DNA of 64,000 bases from DATLNF01 sp963765815 (GTDB lineage Bacteria > Actinomycetota > Actinomycetes > BP-191). Shown here one piece after another: positions 18,284-26,371 of this stretch (its first letter is position 1; each line of letters opens with the position of its first letter). Position numbers and translations under genes: made by a program. The notes beneath the pieces were generated by a model, which had not been told where the DNA came from, did no database searches, and was given only the letters and a program-made list of their open reading frames with translations. The stretch is taken from NCBI GenBank assembly GCA_963765815.1, contig CAVXXT010000003.1, positions 310,001 to 374,000 of the forward strand, written 5' to 3'.

Positions 18284-20794
18284 TCACTCCCCGTCGCAGC
18301 CTGCGGAGCACCGCAGCAGGGCCGAGCCGGCCGCCCGCCGCAGGACGGTCGGCGCCCCGCACGTGCGGCACGGTGCGTTGGTCGAGTCGCCGAGGCGTCG
18401 TCGCGGCGCCGCAGCCGGCCGCAGCACGCCCACCAGCGCGCTGCCGAGGGCAGTGCTGCGGGCGCGGACCCACGTGCTGTCGTCACGGAACGGCAGACCG
18501 ACGTCACCGCCGTGCCACACGTAGGCGCCGTCCACCACGAGGACACGCTCGTCCATCGCCGCCCAGAGGTCGACGGTGACCCCCGCATCGCGCATCTGGT
18601 CGATGACCCGCGTCCCGCCCGGCTGCTCACTCGGCGGCCTCGTCACCACCCGCACCAGCACCCCCCGTGCCAGGGCGTCGCGCATCGCGGTGGACCAGCG
18701 GGCCATCCCGTGGCCGTCGACCCGAGGGCTCCAGATCGCGATCTCGTCGGTCGCCCGGGACAGGTCCTCGCCGATGGACTGCGCCGCCGCATCGGGCGAA
18801 TGCACCGAGAGCAGGTGCGGCACGGCGACAGCACGCTCCTCCTCCCCCGGCCAGCGCAGCCGGCCCACCCCGTCAGCGCCGAGGTCGAGCGACAGCGGCG
18901 CGCCTTGCGACTCGAGCAGCTCGAGCAGCCGGCGTACGACGGCGCTGCGCGGCGTACGCCGGCGCAGGTAGTCGAAGTCGGCGACGACGGCCAGGCAGTC
19001 ACGGGCCCGGCTGATCGCGACGTTGAGCAGGCGCGACTCCACGTCGTCCGCGCCGCGCGCCCGGGAACCGGGACCGGGGACGACCCCCCACGAGTCGGTG
19101 AGGTCCACGACGATGGCGTCCTTCTCGTTGCCCTGGAACCGGTGCACGGTGCTCGACCAGCCCCGTGACTCGCGTCCGTGCCGGTCGGCGAGCAGCCCCG
19201 ACACCATGCGCTCCTGGGCGGCGTACGGCGTGACGACACCGAGGCTCGAGTCGTCACGGCCGTCGGAGCCGAGCACATCGGGCGCAGGGGCGAGCGCCTC
19301 GACCAGCTCGGCGACGACGAGTGCGTGCAGCGGGTTGAAGCGCGACCCGCGGCCCCAGTAGCCGGCCCACGCGCCGAGCCGGCCGGTGTCGACGTACACG
19401 AGCGGTGACTCCGTCGGCAGCGCTCGACCGGTCGCGGCGACCCGGTCGGCCCGACCGGTGCGCAGCGGGTTGTCCGGGTAGTAGAGCTCGCTCACGACCT
19501 CGGCGATGGCCGGTCGCATCCGGTACTGCGTGCGCAGCGCGGCGAGGTGCGCCGGCGACTCCCCTGCCGCCAGCGCCCGCGGTACGCCGACCTCGGTGAA
19601 CGCGTCGGTGGCGAGCCATCGTCGGGCCACGCCGTCGCGCGTGGTGACGATCGACGACAGCTGCCGGAAGTCACCGGCGACGACGACGCTGTGCTGCGCG
19701 AGACCCGCGACGTAGACCGCCATCGGCAGCATCACCATCGACGCCTCGTCGATGACGACGACGTCGAAGTCGCGCTCGGGCATCCCGCCGAGCCAGGTCT
19801 GGTAGACGGTCGCCGCGAGCACCCGGGCCTTCGCGACGACGGCGTCCTCGGTGGTCGCCAGGTCGCGGTCCAGCGCGTCGAGCCGGTCGCGCAGCGCGCG
19901 CCGCTCGGTGACGTGGTCGTCGCCTTCGGGGAGTGCAGCGAGGTCAATCTCGACCCGCACGCGCTCGGCCAGCCGCGGCGCGGCCGTGCGCTCCAGGACG
20001 GCCGCCGCGCTGACCCGGTCGCCGTACCGCTCCCGCAGGTCGTCGTTGACGATCGCCCGGTGCCGCAGCACGTCACCTCGGCCGAAGCCCTCGTCGTCGG
20101 CGAGCAGGTCGGCGACGCGGGCCAGCGCGGTGTCGACGGCGGTGTTGGTGTTGGAGACGACCAGCACCGACCGGCCGGCGCGGTAGTGCGCGGCGACGAG
20201 GTGGGCGACGGTGGTCGTCTTGCCGGTGCCGGGCGGTCCCCAGACATAGGTCAGCTCGCTGCCGAGGGCGAGCGACACCGCCGCGCACTGCTCCTCGTTG
20301 AGGACGTCGGCCACCCCGTCCGGCGTCGGGTCGACGGCCGACGCGATCGGCGCGTGGCCCAGCATCCGCCCGACGGTGCCCAGGTCGAGCTGCTCGTCGC
20401 CGTCGAGGACCTGGCCGATCCGCGCGGCCAGGCGCTCGAGGAGGAACGACGCGTCGGTGATGAGGATCGCGTGCTCGATCGACGGGCCGAGATCAGCGCC
20501 GACGCCGACGACCAGCTCGCCGTCGCGGTGCGCGACGACGTCGCCGTCGGCCTCGCCCCCGCCGAAGGGGAGGACGAGGCGCACCGGCAGGTCATCGGAC
20601 AGGCGCGCACCGGGCACGTCGGAGAAGGCGTAGGTCCAGCGCTTTCCCGTCGACGCGGTCAGCACCCCGCCGTGGCAGTCGCGACCCTGCTCGGCGCCCG
20701 GGCCGCGCAGCTCGGCCACCTCGACCTCGAGCGCGGCCTGCATCGACACCAGGACGGCGCGGACCTCGACCTCGACCTCCGCGCTGGTCGTCAT
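18284..20794 (-). CDS. UPF1-like superfamily 1 helicase with degenerate phospholipase-D-like domain and zinc ribbon
   Basis: 836 residues. An N-terminal region of about 170 residues with a beta-rich segment precedes an SF1B (AAA_11/AAA_12, Dna2/NAM7/UPF1-like) core: Walker A GPPGTGKTT (near 196), NTNTAVD, Walker B VVVIDEAS, GDFRQL, TQYRM, TVHRFQGNEKD and NVAISRARD. Residues from about 690 resemble a PLD-type nuclease domain, but the expected HxKxxxxD reads DERVLVVD, so catalysis is probably lost. The last 30 residues hold CRTCG and CSAGC, a possible zinc ribbon. RNA or DNA unwinding/translocation is likely. It starts 7 bases after the NYN nuclease gene, which points to a joint role. Confidence 0.85.
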   Translation of the reverse strand: MTTSAEVEVEVRAVLVSMQAALEVEVAELRGPGAEQGRDCHGGVLTASTGKRWTYAFSDVPGARLSDDLPVRLVLPFGGGEADGDVVAHRDGELVVGVGADLGPSIEHAILITDASFLLERLAARIGQVLDGDEQLDLGTVGRMLGHAPIASAVDPTPDGVADVLNEEQCAAVSLALGSELTYVWGPPGTGKTTTVAHLVAAHYRAGRSVLVVSNTNTAVDTALARVADLLADDEGFGRGDVLRHRAIVNDDLRERYGDRVSAAAVLERTAAPRLAERVRVEIDLAALPEGDDHVTERRALRDRLDALDRDLATTEDAVVAKARVLAATVYQTWLGGMPERDFDVVVIDEASMVMLPMAVYVAGLAQHSVVVAGDFRQLSSIVTTRDGVARRWLATDAFTEVGVPRALAAGESPAHLAALRTQYRMRPAIAEVVSELYYPDNPLRTGRADRVAATGRALPTESPLVYVDTGRLGAWAGYWGRGSRFNPLHALVVAELVEALAPAPDVLGSDGRDDSSLGVVTPYAAQERMVSGLLADRHGRESRGWSSTVHRFQGNEKDAIVVDLTDSWGVVPGPGSRARGADDVESRLLNVAISRARDCLAVVADFDYLRRRTPRSAVVRRLLELLESQGAPLSLDLGADGVGRLRWPGEEERAVAVPHLLSVHSPDAAAQSIGEDLSRATDEIAIWSPRVDGHGMARWSTAMRDALARGVLVRVVTRPPSEQPGGTRVIDQMRDAGVTVDLWAAMDERVLVVDGAYVWHGGDVGLPFRDDSTWVRARSTALGSALVGVLRPAAAPRRRLGDSTNAPCRTCGAPTVLRRAAGSALLRCSAGCDGE

Positions 20795-20801
20795 CCGCGC
20801 C

Positions 20802-21206
20802 TCACGCGACAGCGAGCAGCCAGCGGCGCAACGCGTCCGGGCCGTCGACGGCCGGGTCGAGCACGGTGACGCCCTCCCGCAGGCGCGACGAGGCGGCCTC
20901 GGAGACGACCAGCGCGGGGCCCGGGTGCCGGGTGACGAGCAGGCCGAAGTCGCCGTCACCGGAGACCAGCACGAGCGGCTGCTCGTCGGCGACGTAGGCC
21001 GCGGCGAGCACCAGGTCGGCGCGCTGCCAGCCCGCCGCAGCCACCACCTCGGCGTACGCCGGCCAGGTGGTCGCCTCGAGCGCGGCCGGCCGGCCGGCGA
21101 CAGTCATCCGCACCTCGTCGCTCGGGCATGCGGCGAGCAGCGCGGCGAGGAAGGCGGCCACGCGCGTCGTGTCGACGTTGTCGGCGTCGATGAGCACCTG
21201 GATCAC
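20802..21206 (-). CDS. NYN-domain (PIN-like) nuclease, small
   Basis: 134 residues, just the catalytic domain. Acidic residues in the NYN/LabA (DUF88) pattern are present: LIDADNVD at residues 5-12, QRADLVLAAAY near 68, and SGDGDFGLLV near 85. Such domains are Mg2+-dependent RNases related to PIN nucleases. The GTG start at 21204-21206 overlaps the Rrf2 stop as GTGA; an alternative in-frame ATG at 21263 would add a low-complexity tail read from the 12-bp repeats. The next gene, a UPF1-like helicase, begins 7 bases downstream, so an RNA-decay module is inferred. Confidence 0.8.
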   Translation of the reverse strand: MIQVLIDADNVDTTRVAAFLAALLAACPSDEVRMTVAGRPAALEATTWPAYAEVVAAAGWQRADLVLAAAYVADEQPLVLVSGDGDFGLLVTRHPGPALVVSEAASSRLREGVTVLDPAVDGPDALRRWLLAVA

Positions 21207-21706
21207 TTCGGCTGGGCCGACGACTGGGCCGACGACTGGGGCGACGACCAGGCCGACGTCCATGACGAGGAGTCGGCGCTCCACGTCGTGACGGCGGCGG
21301 GCAGCTCGCCGGTGACGATCTGCGCGACGGTCGTGGTCTCCAGCACCGACCGCAGTGCCGCGCGGGCGGCGACCCACACGTCCTGCAGCCGCGCGGCCGG
21401 GCCGTCGTACGTCAGCGTCTCCGGTCGGTTGCCCTGGACGACCATCAAAGGGCCTTCGATCGCGCGCGCGACATCGGCGACGGTGACCGCGAACGCCGGC
21501 CGCGCCAGCCGGTGACCGCCGGTCGACCCGCGGCGGCTCTCGACGATCCCGGCGTGCCGGAGGTCGAGCAGGATGGCGTCGAGGAACTTGCGCGGGATCT
21601 CCTGCGCGTCGGCGATCTCGTCCGCCTTGACCGCCGTGCCCTCCGGCGCGGTGGCCAGCACGCAGAGGGCCCGCAGCGCGTAGTCCGTCTTCGCCGAGAT
21701 GTGCAC
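21203..21706 (-). CDS. Rrf2-family transcriptional regulator without Fe-S cysteines (CymR-like)
   Basis: 167 residues. The N-terminal winged helix is typical: HISAKTDYALRALCVLA, EIADAQEIPRKFLDAIL, IVESRRGSTGGHRLARP. Members with [2Fe-2S] clusters carry three Cys around residues 90-110; here that region (TLTYDGPAARLQDVWV) has none. It therefore resembles the cysteine-metabolism type such as CymR rather than IscR/NsrR. GTG at 21704-21706 is used because upstream ATGs are out of frame. It is divergent from an SsuABC-like transporter and leads an operon with the NYN and helicase genes. Its C-terminus runs through four 12-bp repeats. Confidence 0.82.
   Translation of the reverse strand: MHISAKTDYALRALCVLATAPEGTAVKADEIADAQEIPRKFLDAILLDLRHAGIVESRRGSTGGHRLARPAFAVTVADVARAIEGPLMVVQGNRPETLTYDGPAARLQDVWVAARAALRSVLETTTVAQIVTGELPAAVTTWSADSSSWTSAWSSPQSSAQSSAQPK
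21210..21257. repeat. Four imperfect 12-bp tandem repeats at the Rrf2 3' end
   Basis: Unit GACTGGGCCGAC is repeated four times with 1-3 changes per copy. It encodes an SSAQ/SSPQ-like tail of the Rrf2 protein and lies just upstream of the NYN start. In-frame slippage would change only the Rrf2 tail length. Confidence 0.75.
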
Positions 21707-21729
21707 GCGGACAGCATGGCAGTCATTTC

Positions 21730-21758
21730 TTGACTTAGTTACTAGACAAAGGCAACAT
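21730..21758. promoter_or_regulatory. Divergent promoter/operator between Rrf2 gene and ssuA-like gene
   Basis: An AT-rich island in a very GC-rich region. On the plus strand TTGACT (21730-21735) is a good -35; the matching -10 is weak. Centred on it is a perfect 9-base palindrome TAGT-T-ACTA (21736-21744), a plausible Rrf2 operator able to control both the transporter and the regulator's own operon. A possible SD (AAAGG) lies 12 bases before the ssuA start. Confidence 0.45.
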
Positions 21759-21764
21759 CTTGGC

Positions 21765-22844
21765 ATGGCCCTGACCCGCCGCTCGCGGATCCTCGTCCCC
21801 GTCCTGCTCGTCGCCGCCCTCGCCGGGTGCGCGACGACCGACTCCGACGACTCCCCCGACAGCCGCGCAGCGACGCCGATCGCGTCATCGACGCCCGCCG
21901 CCGAGCTCCGGCTCGGCTACTTCGCCAACGTCACGCACGCTGGCGCCATGTACGGCGTCGGGTCCGGGGTGTTCCAGGACGAGCTGGGGTCCACCCGGCT
22001 CAAGACCCAGGTCTTCAACGCCGGCCCGGCCGCGATCGAGGCGATGTTCGCCGGCAGCCTCGACGCGACGTTCATCGGGCCCAACCCGGCGATCAACGCG
22101 TTCGTCAAGAGCAACGGCGAGGCGATCCGCATCGTCGCCGGCGCGACGTCCGGCGGCGCCTCACTGGTCGTCAAGCCGTCGATCACCACCCCGGCACAGC
22201 TCAAGGGCGCGAAGCTGGCCAGCCCGCAGACCGGCGGCACGCAAGACATCGCCCTGCGCACCTACCTCGCGGACCACGGCATCACGGTCGACCTGCGCGG
22301 TGCGGGCGACGCGACGATCGTCGCGCAGGACAACAGCCAGACCCTGTCGCTGTTCCAGGCCGGCCGCATCGACGGTGCATGGGTCCCGGAGCCGTGGGCC
22401 TCGCGGCTGGTCCTCGAGGGCGGCGGCAAGGTCCTCGTCGACGAGAAGTCGCTGTGGCCGGGCGGGGAGTTCGTCACGACCCACCTGATCGTGCGCACCG
22501 CGTTCCTGCGAGAGCACCCCGAGACGGTCAAGGCGCTGCTTTGCGGTCTGATCGAGGCGGACAAGCAGGTCAACGGCGACCGGGCGAAGGCCAAGCAGGT
22601 CGTCAACGACGAGCTGAAGAAGCTGACCGGCAAGGCGCTCACGCCGGAGACGATCGACCGAGCCTTCGCGCGGATCACGGTCACCGAGGACCCGATCGCG
22701 AGCTCTCTCCTGACGTCCGCCCAGCATGCGTTCGCGACCGGCCTGGTGAAGACGGCAGACCTCAAGGGCATCTACGACCTCGCCCTGCTGCGCGAGCTGC
22801 TCGGCCGGCCGGTCGACGACGCCGGACTGGGCGCTGCAGGATGA
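21765..22844 (+). CDS. ABC transporter substrate-binding lipoprotein, SsuA/TauA/NrtA-like
   Basis: 359 residues with a lipoprotein signal (lipobox LAGC, lipidated Cys near residue 22). The mature part starts with LRLGYFANVTHAGAMYGV and has the NMT1/SsuA-like blocks FNAGPAAIEAMFAG, DATFIGPNPAINAF, GGTQDIALRTYL and DGAWVPEPWASRLV. This family delivers aliphatic sulfonates, taurine, nitrate or related small anions to an inner-membrane transporter. The linked CymR-like regulator favours a sulfur source. First gene of a three-gene operon; its stop overlaps the ATPase start as ATGA. Confidence 0.88.
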   Translation: MALTRRSRILVPVLLVAALAGCATTDSDDSPDSRAATPIASSTPAAELRLGYFANVTHAGAMYGVGSGVFQDELGSTRLKTQVFNAGPAAIEAMFAGSLDATFIGPNPAINAFVKSNGEAIRIVAGATSGGASLVVKPSITTPAQLKGAKLASPQTGGTQDIALRTYLADHGITVDLRGAGDATIVAQDNSQTLSLFQAGRIDGAWVPEPWASRLVLEGGGKVLVDEKSLWPGGEFVTTHLIVRTAFLREHPETVKALLCGLIEADKQVNGDRAKAKQVVNDELKKLTGKALTPETIDRAFARITVTEDPIASSLLTSAQHAFATGLVKTADLKGIYDLALLRELLGRPVDDAGLGAAG

Positions 22845-23629
22845 CCGCCGGGCAGCCGATCGAGTCACCGACCGCCGCAACGTCGGGTACGCCGGCCGTG
22901 CGGCTGCGCGAGCTCACCAAGCGGTTCGCCTCGGGTGCGCTGGTCCTCGACCGAATCTCGCTCGACGTCGCGCCCGGCGAGTTCGTCTGCCTGCTCGGCG
23001 CGTCCGGCTGCGGCAAGTCGACGCTGCTCAACGTGCTCGCCGGCCTCGACCGCGCGAGCAGCGGCACGGCCGAGGTCCCTGGCGGGCGCGCGGCGCTGAT
23101 GTTCCAGGAGCCGGCGCTGCTGCCGTGGCTCAGCGCGGTGCAGAACGTCGAGCTCGCGCTGCGCCTGCGCGGCACGGGACGCAAGGACCGGCGGCCCCGG
23201 GCGCTCGAGCTGCTCGACCTGGTCCGGCTCGCCGGGGCGGCGGACAAGCGAGTGCACGAGCTCTCCGGCGGCATGCGGCAGCGCGTCGCGCTCGCCCGTG
23301 CGCTCGCGCAGGACAGCACCGTGCTGCTGATGGACGAGCCGTTCGCCGCGCTCGACGCCATCACCCGTGACGTGCTGCACGAGGAGCTGCTTCGGGTGCG
23401 CGAGGAGCAGGACCTCACCGTGCTCTTCGTCACGCACAACGTCCGCGAGGCGGTGCGCCTGGGTGATCGCGTGGTGCTGCTGTCGTCGCGCCCGGGCCGG
23501 ATCGCGAAGACGTACGACGTCGTCATCGACGGCCCGCGTCGCATCGACTCCCCCGAGGTGTCATCGCGCGCGGCGGTCATCACCGAGGACCTGCGCGACG
23601 AGATCCGCAAGCACGGCGGCCAGTCGTGA
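22841..23629 (+). CDS. ABC transporter ATPase, SsuB/TauB-like
   Basis: 262 residues. Walker A GASGCGKST, Q-loop MFQEPALLPW, signature LSGGMRQRV, Walker B VLLMDEPFAALD, switch VTHNVREAVRL. These match the nitrate/sulfonate/taurine importer ATPases. The ATG overlaps the binding-protein stop and the end overlaps the permease start (GTGA). It powers import through the downstream permease. Confidence 0.92.
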   Translation: MTAGQPIESPTAATSGTPAVRLRELTKRFASGALVLDRISLDVAPGEFVCLLGASGCGKSTLLNVLAGLDRASSGTAEVPGGRAALMFQEPALLPWLSAVQNVELALRLRGTGRKDRRPRALELLDLVRLAGAADKRVHELSGGMRQRVALARALAQDSTVLLMDEPFAALDAITRDVLHEELLRVREEQDLTVLFVTHNVREAVRLGDRVVLLSSRPGRIAKTYDVVIDGPRRIDSPEVSSRAAVITEDLRDEIRKHGGQS

Positions 23630-24519
23630 ACCTCGGACCGCTGGGCTCCCCGTCCTCAGCCGCGAGCCACGACGACCTCGCGACCCTGGAGGCCGGCCTC
23701 GACGCGCTCGACAGCCCGCCGGTCGAGGGCGAGTCCCGGGCGCACCGGCTCTGGTCGGCCACCTGGCCGCCGGTGGTCGCGGTCGGGCTGTTCCTCCTCG
23801 CCTGGGAGATCGCCTACCGCAGCGGGTTGAAGCCGACGTACGCCCTGCCCTCGCCGGCCGACGTCGCCCTGACCATCCGCGACAAGGCACGGTCGGGCGA
23901 CCTGCTCGAGGCGGTGCTGACCAGCCTCCGCCGTGGGGGTCTCGGCTTCGCCGCGGCGCTGGCCGTCGGCACCCCGCTCGGGATGCTCATCGCGCGCTTC
24001 CGGTCGGTGCGCCGCGGCATCGGCCCGATCGTGTCCGGCCTGCAGAACCTGCCGTCAGTCGCGTGGGTGCCGGCCGCGATCATCTTCTTCGGGCTCTCCG
24101 ACACCGCCATCTACGCCGTCGTGCTTCTCGGCGCGGTGCCGTCGATCGCCAACGGCATGGTGTCCGGCCTGGACCAGGTGCCACCGCTCTACCGGCGGGT
24201 CGGTCAGGTGCTCGGCGCCCGGGGCCTGACACAGGCGCGCTACGTGCTGCTGCCGGCCGCGCTGCCCGGCTACCTCGCCGGGCTGCGGCAGGGCTGGGCG
24301 TTCTCCTGGCGGTCCTTGATGGCGGCCGAGCTGATCACCTACTCCCCCGAGCTGGGCTTCGGCCTCGGTCAGCTGCTCGACCAGGGCCGCCAGCTGCAGG
24401 ACATGGCCGCGGTGTTCACCGGGATCCTGGCGATCCTCCTGGTCGGCATCGCGGTCGAGCTCGCGGTCTTCTCGCCGATCGAGCGACGGGTGCTGCGCCG
24501 CCGGGGACTGCTTCTCTAA
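23626..24519 (+). CDS. ABC transporter permease, SsuC/TauC-like
   Basis: 297 residues with a 45-residue charged N-terminal tail and six predicted helices. The BPD_transp_1 EAA-type loop appears in QVLGARGLTQARYVLLPAALPG. An AWVPAAIIFFGLSDTAIY segment is typical of the SsuC/TauC group. The GTG start (23626-23628) is inside the ATPase stop. Completes a sulfonate/taurine/nitrate-type importer; exact substrate unproven. Confidence 0.9.
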   Translation: MNLGPLGSPSSAASHDDLATLEAGLDALDSPPVEGESRAHRLWSATWPPVVAVGLFLLAWEIAYRSGLKPTYALPSPADVALTIRDKARSGDLLEAVLTSLRRGGLGFAAALAVGTPLGMLIARFRSVRRGIGPIVSGLQNLPSVAWVPAAIIFFGLSDTAIYAVVLLGAVPSIANGMVSGLDQVPPLYRRVGQVLGARGLTQARYVLLPAALPGYLAGLRQGWAFSWRSLMAAELITYSPELGFGLGQLLDQGRQLQDMAAVFTGILAILLVGIAVELAVFSPIERRVLRRRGLLL

Positions 24520-24579
24520 CCTTCCCGCGTCACCCGGTCGAGGGACCGGCGCCGGGTCCGGCGTACCGAGTCATCGAAG

Positions 24580-26064
24580 GTGACCCAGACACGTCGATCC
24601 CGCATGTCCGCCGTCCTCATCCTGGCCGGCGCGCTGGCCGTCGGCTCCCCCTCGGCGCATGCGGCCGAGCCGGCCGAGCCGATGTGGTCGCCGCGCGCCG
24701 TGTCGCCGATCTCGATGGCGCCCGCGACGGTGCCGATGGTGTTCCCGATAGTGGGAGGAGTCAGCTACACAGACACGTTCCTCGCCTGCCGGTCGGGCTG
24801 CTCACGCCAGCACCTGGGCCAGGACCTGATGTCGCCCAAGATGCGGCCGCTGGTCGCGGTGTTCAACGGCGTGATCAGCGTGCGGCGTGAGACGACGGTC
24901 GGCGGCGGCAACTACGTGACGCTGCGCGGCGACAACGGCTGGTCGGCGAACTACCTGCACATGAACAACGACACGCCGGGCACGGACGACGGCCGCGGAA
25001 CGGCTGCCTACTTCACGGCACCCGGCATTCGGGACGGGCTGCACGTCGTGCAGGGCCAGCTGCTCGGCTGGAGCGGCGACAGCGGCAACGCCGAGAGCAC
25101 CGGACCGCACACCCACTTCGAGCTGCGCAAGGGAGAGCCCTGGTCGGGGGTGGTCTTCAACGCGAAGCTCTCGCTCGACCGGGCGTGGCGGCTCGCCGGT
25201 CCGCAGACGGCGGGACCGCACCCGGACGGGATGCTCGTCCGGGATGCGCGGTTCGGACCGGCGTACCTGCTCGAGGACGGCCGACGCCGGCTGATCAGCA
25301 AGGGCACGCTCGCGCTCAACGGCTACCGGCTCACCGACGTGGTGCCGGTGCAGGCCGCCGAGATCGCGATGTACGAGCGCGGGCCGGACGCGCCGATGCG
25401 GGACGGGCTGGTCGTCCGCGGCTCGGATGACGCGATGTGGGTCGTCGTCGACGGAGCGCGGATCCGGGTGCCCGAGGGCTCGCTGTCCGCGATCGGCGTC
25501 GCCCCCGAGCGGGTGCGCGTGGCCGATGCCGAGTCGATCGCGCGTACGCCGCTCGCCGCGGACCAGACGCTGCCGGGGGCCGTGCGCTCGGGCGCGCTGC
25601 TGCGCGTCGAGGGCACCTCCTCGCTGCTGCTCGTGCAGGACGGCGAGCTGCGACCGGTACCGGACATCCCAACGCTGAACAGCTGGGGCATCCCGCACCA
25701 GGACGCGTGGACCGTGTCGGCGCAGGTGCTCGACCCGCAGCCCGGGCCGGAGCCGTCGCCGTCGGCCTCCCCGACCACCGACGTCGACGGTCCGGTCGAC
25801 GAGGTGCTCGGCGTGCTGGACCCCATCCCCGGTCCGTCGGCCGAGCCGGCGGAGCGGACGTCGCGCGGGGGCGAGGTGCTGATGCCGCGCCCCGGGTCGC
25901 TGCTGCGCGAGCCGAGCGGCGCGACCTGGCTGGTCGACAACGGCGAGCGGCGGCTGATCCCCTCGGGCGCGGTGCTGCACGCCTACGCGATGGGCGCGGT
26001 GACCAAGCGACCGGCGTACGCCGAGACACTCGCCCGGATCCCGCAGGGGCGTGCCTTCCCGTGA
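24580..26064 (+). CDS. Secreted M23-family (LytM-like) peptidase
   Basis: 494 residues with signal peptide (hydrophobic 9-22, SAHA cleavage). The M23 zinc site is complete: H-x3-D in RQHLGQDL near residue 76 and HTHFELRKG near 172, with GGGNYVTL between. Residues from about 205 to the end have three to four repeated blocks resembling GxLVRxxxxxxVYLVxxGxRRxI (for example RFGPAYLLEDGRRRLI and GATWLVDNGERRLI). These are likely cell-wall or sugar-binding repeats. Predicted to cut peptidoglycan cross-bridges or act on other peptides outside the cell. The GTG start is backed by GAAGG upstream. Confidence 0.86.
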   Translation: MTQTRRSRMSAVLILAGALAVGSPSAHAAEPAEPMWSPRAVSPISMAPATVPMVFPIVGGVSYTDTFLACRSGCSRQHLGQDLMSPKMRPLVAVFNGVISVRRETTVGGGNYVTLRGDNGWSANYLHMNNDTPGTDDGRGTAAYFTAPGIRDGLHVVQGQLLGWSGDSGNAESTGPHTHFELRKGEPWSGVVFNAKLSLDRAWRLAGPQTAGPHPDGMLVRDARFGPAYLLEDGRRRLISKGTLALNGYRLTDVVPVQAAEIAMYERGPDAPMRDGLVVRGSDDAMWVVVDGARIRVPEGSLSAIGVAPERVRVADAESIARTPLAADQTLPGAVRSGALLRVEGTSSLLLVQDGELRPVPDIPTLNSWGIPHQDAWTVSAQVLDPQPGPEPSPSASPTTDVDGPVDEVLGVLDPIPGPSAEPAERTSRGGEVLMPRPGSLLREPSGATWLVDNGERRLIPSGAVLHAYAMGAVTKRPAYAETLARIPQGRAFP

Positions 26065-26079
26065 GGTAGCCTCGCCGCC

Positions 26080-26361
26080 ATGAGCAGCCGGGCCAACCTC
26101 GAGGCGTTGACGACCGAAGAGCTGCGGCAGCGCGCGTTCGATCTCGCGAAGCACCGGCACGACTTCCACTTCTTCTGGGATCTGGCCAAGCACGTGCCCG
26201 CGGCGGGCGAGGCGGCCGGCGACGACGGGTTCACCGCGCCGGGTGCGTCCATCTCCGACCTGATCGAGCTGTTCCGTGAGATGCGCGGCGACCACCTCGG
26301 CGACACAGAGCCGATGATCCGCGCCCACTTCCTCGACTACCTGGCGCAGCACTCCGGCTGA
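26080..26361 (+). CDS. Small conserved hypothetical protein
   Basis: 93 residues, mostly helical and charged, with RQRAFDLAKHRHDFHFFWDLAKHVP in the middle and an acidic C-terminal helix ending FLDYLAQHSG. No known domain is recognised. It begins 15 bases after the M23 gene and ends 10 bases before ligC, so it is probably cotranscribed. Codon use is normal for the host. Function unknown. Confidence 0.75.
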   Translation: MSSRANLEALTTEELRQRAFDLAKHRHDFHFFWDLAKHVPAAGEAAGDDGFTAPGASISDLIELFREMRGDHLGDTEPMIRAHFLDYLAQHSG

Positions 26362-26371
26362 GCGTTCACCG

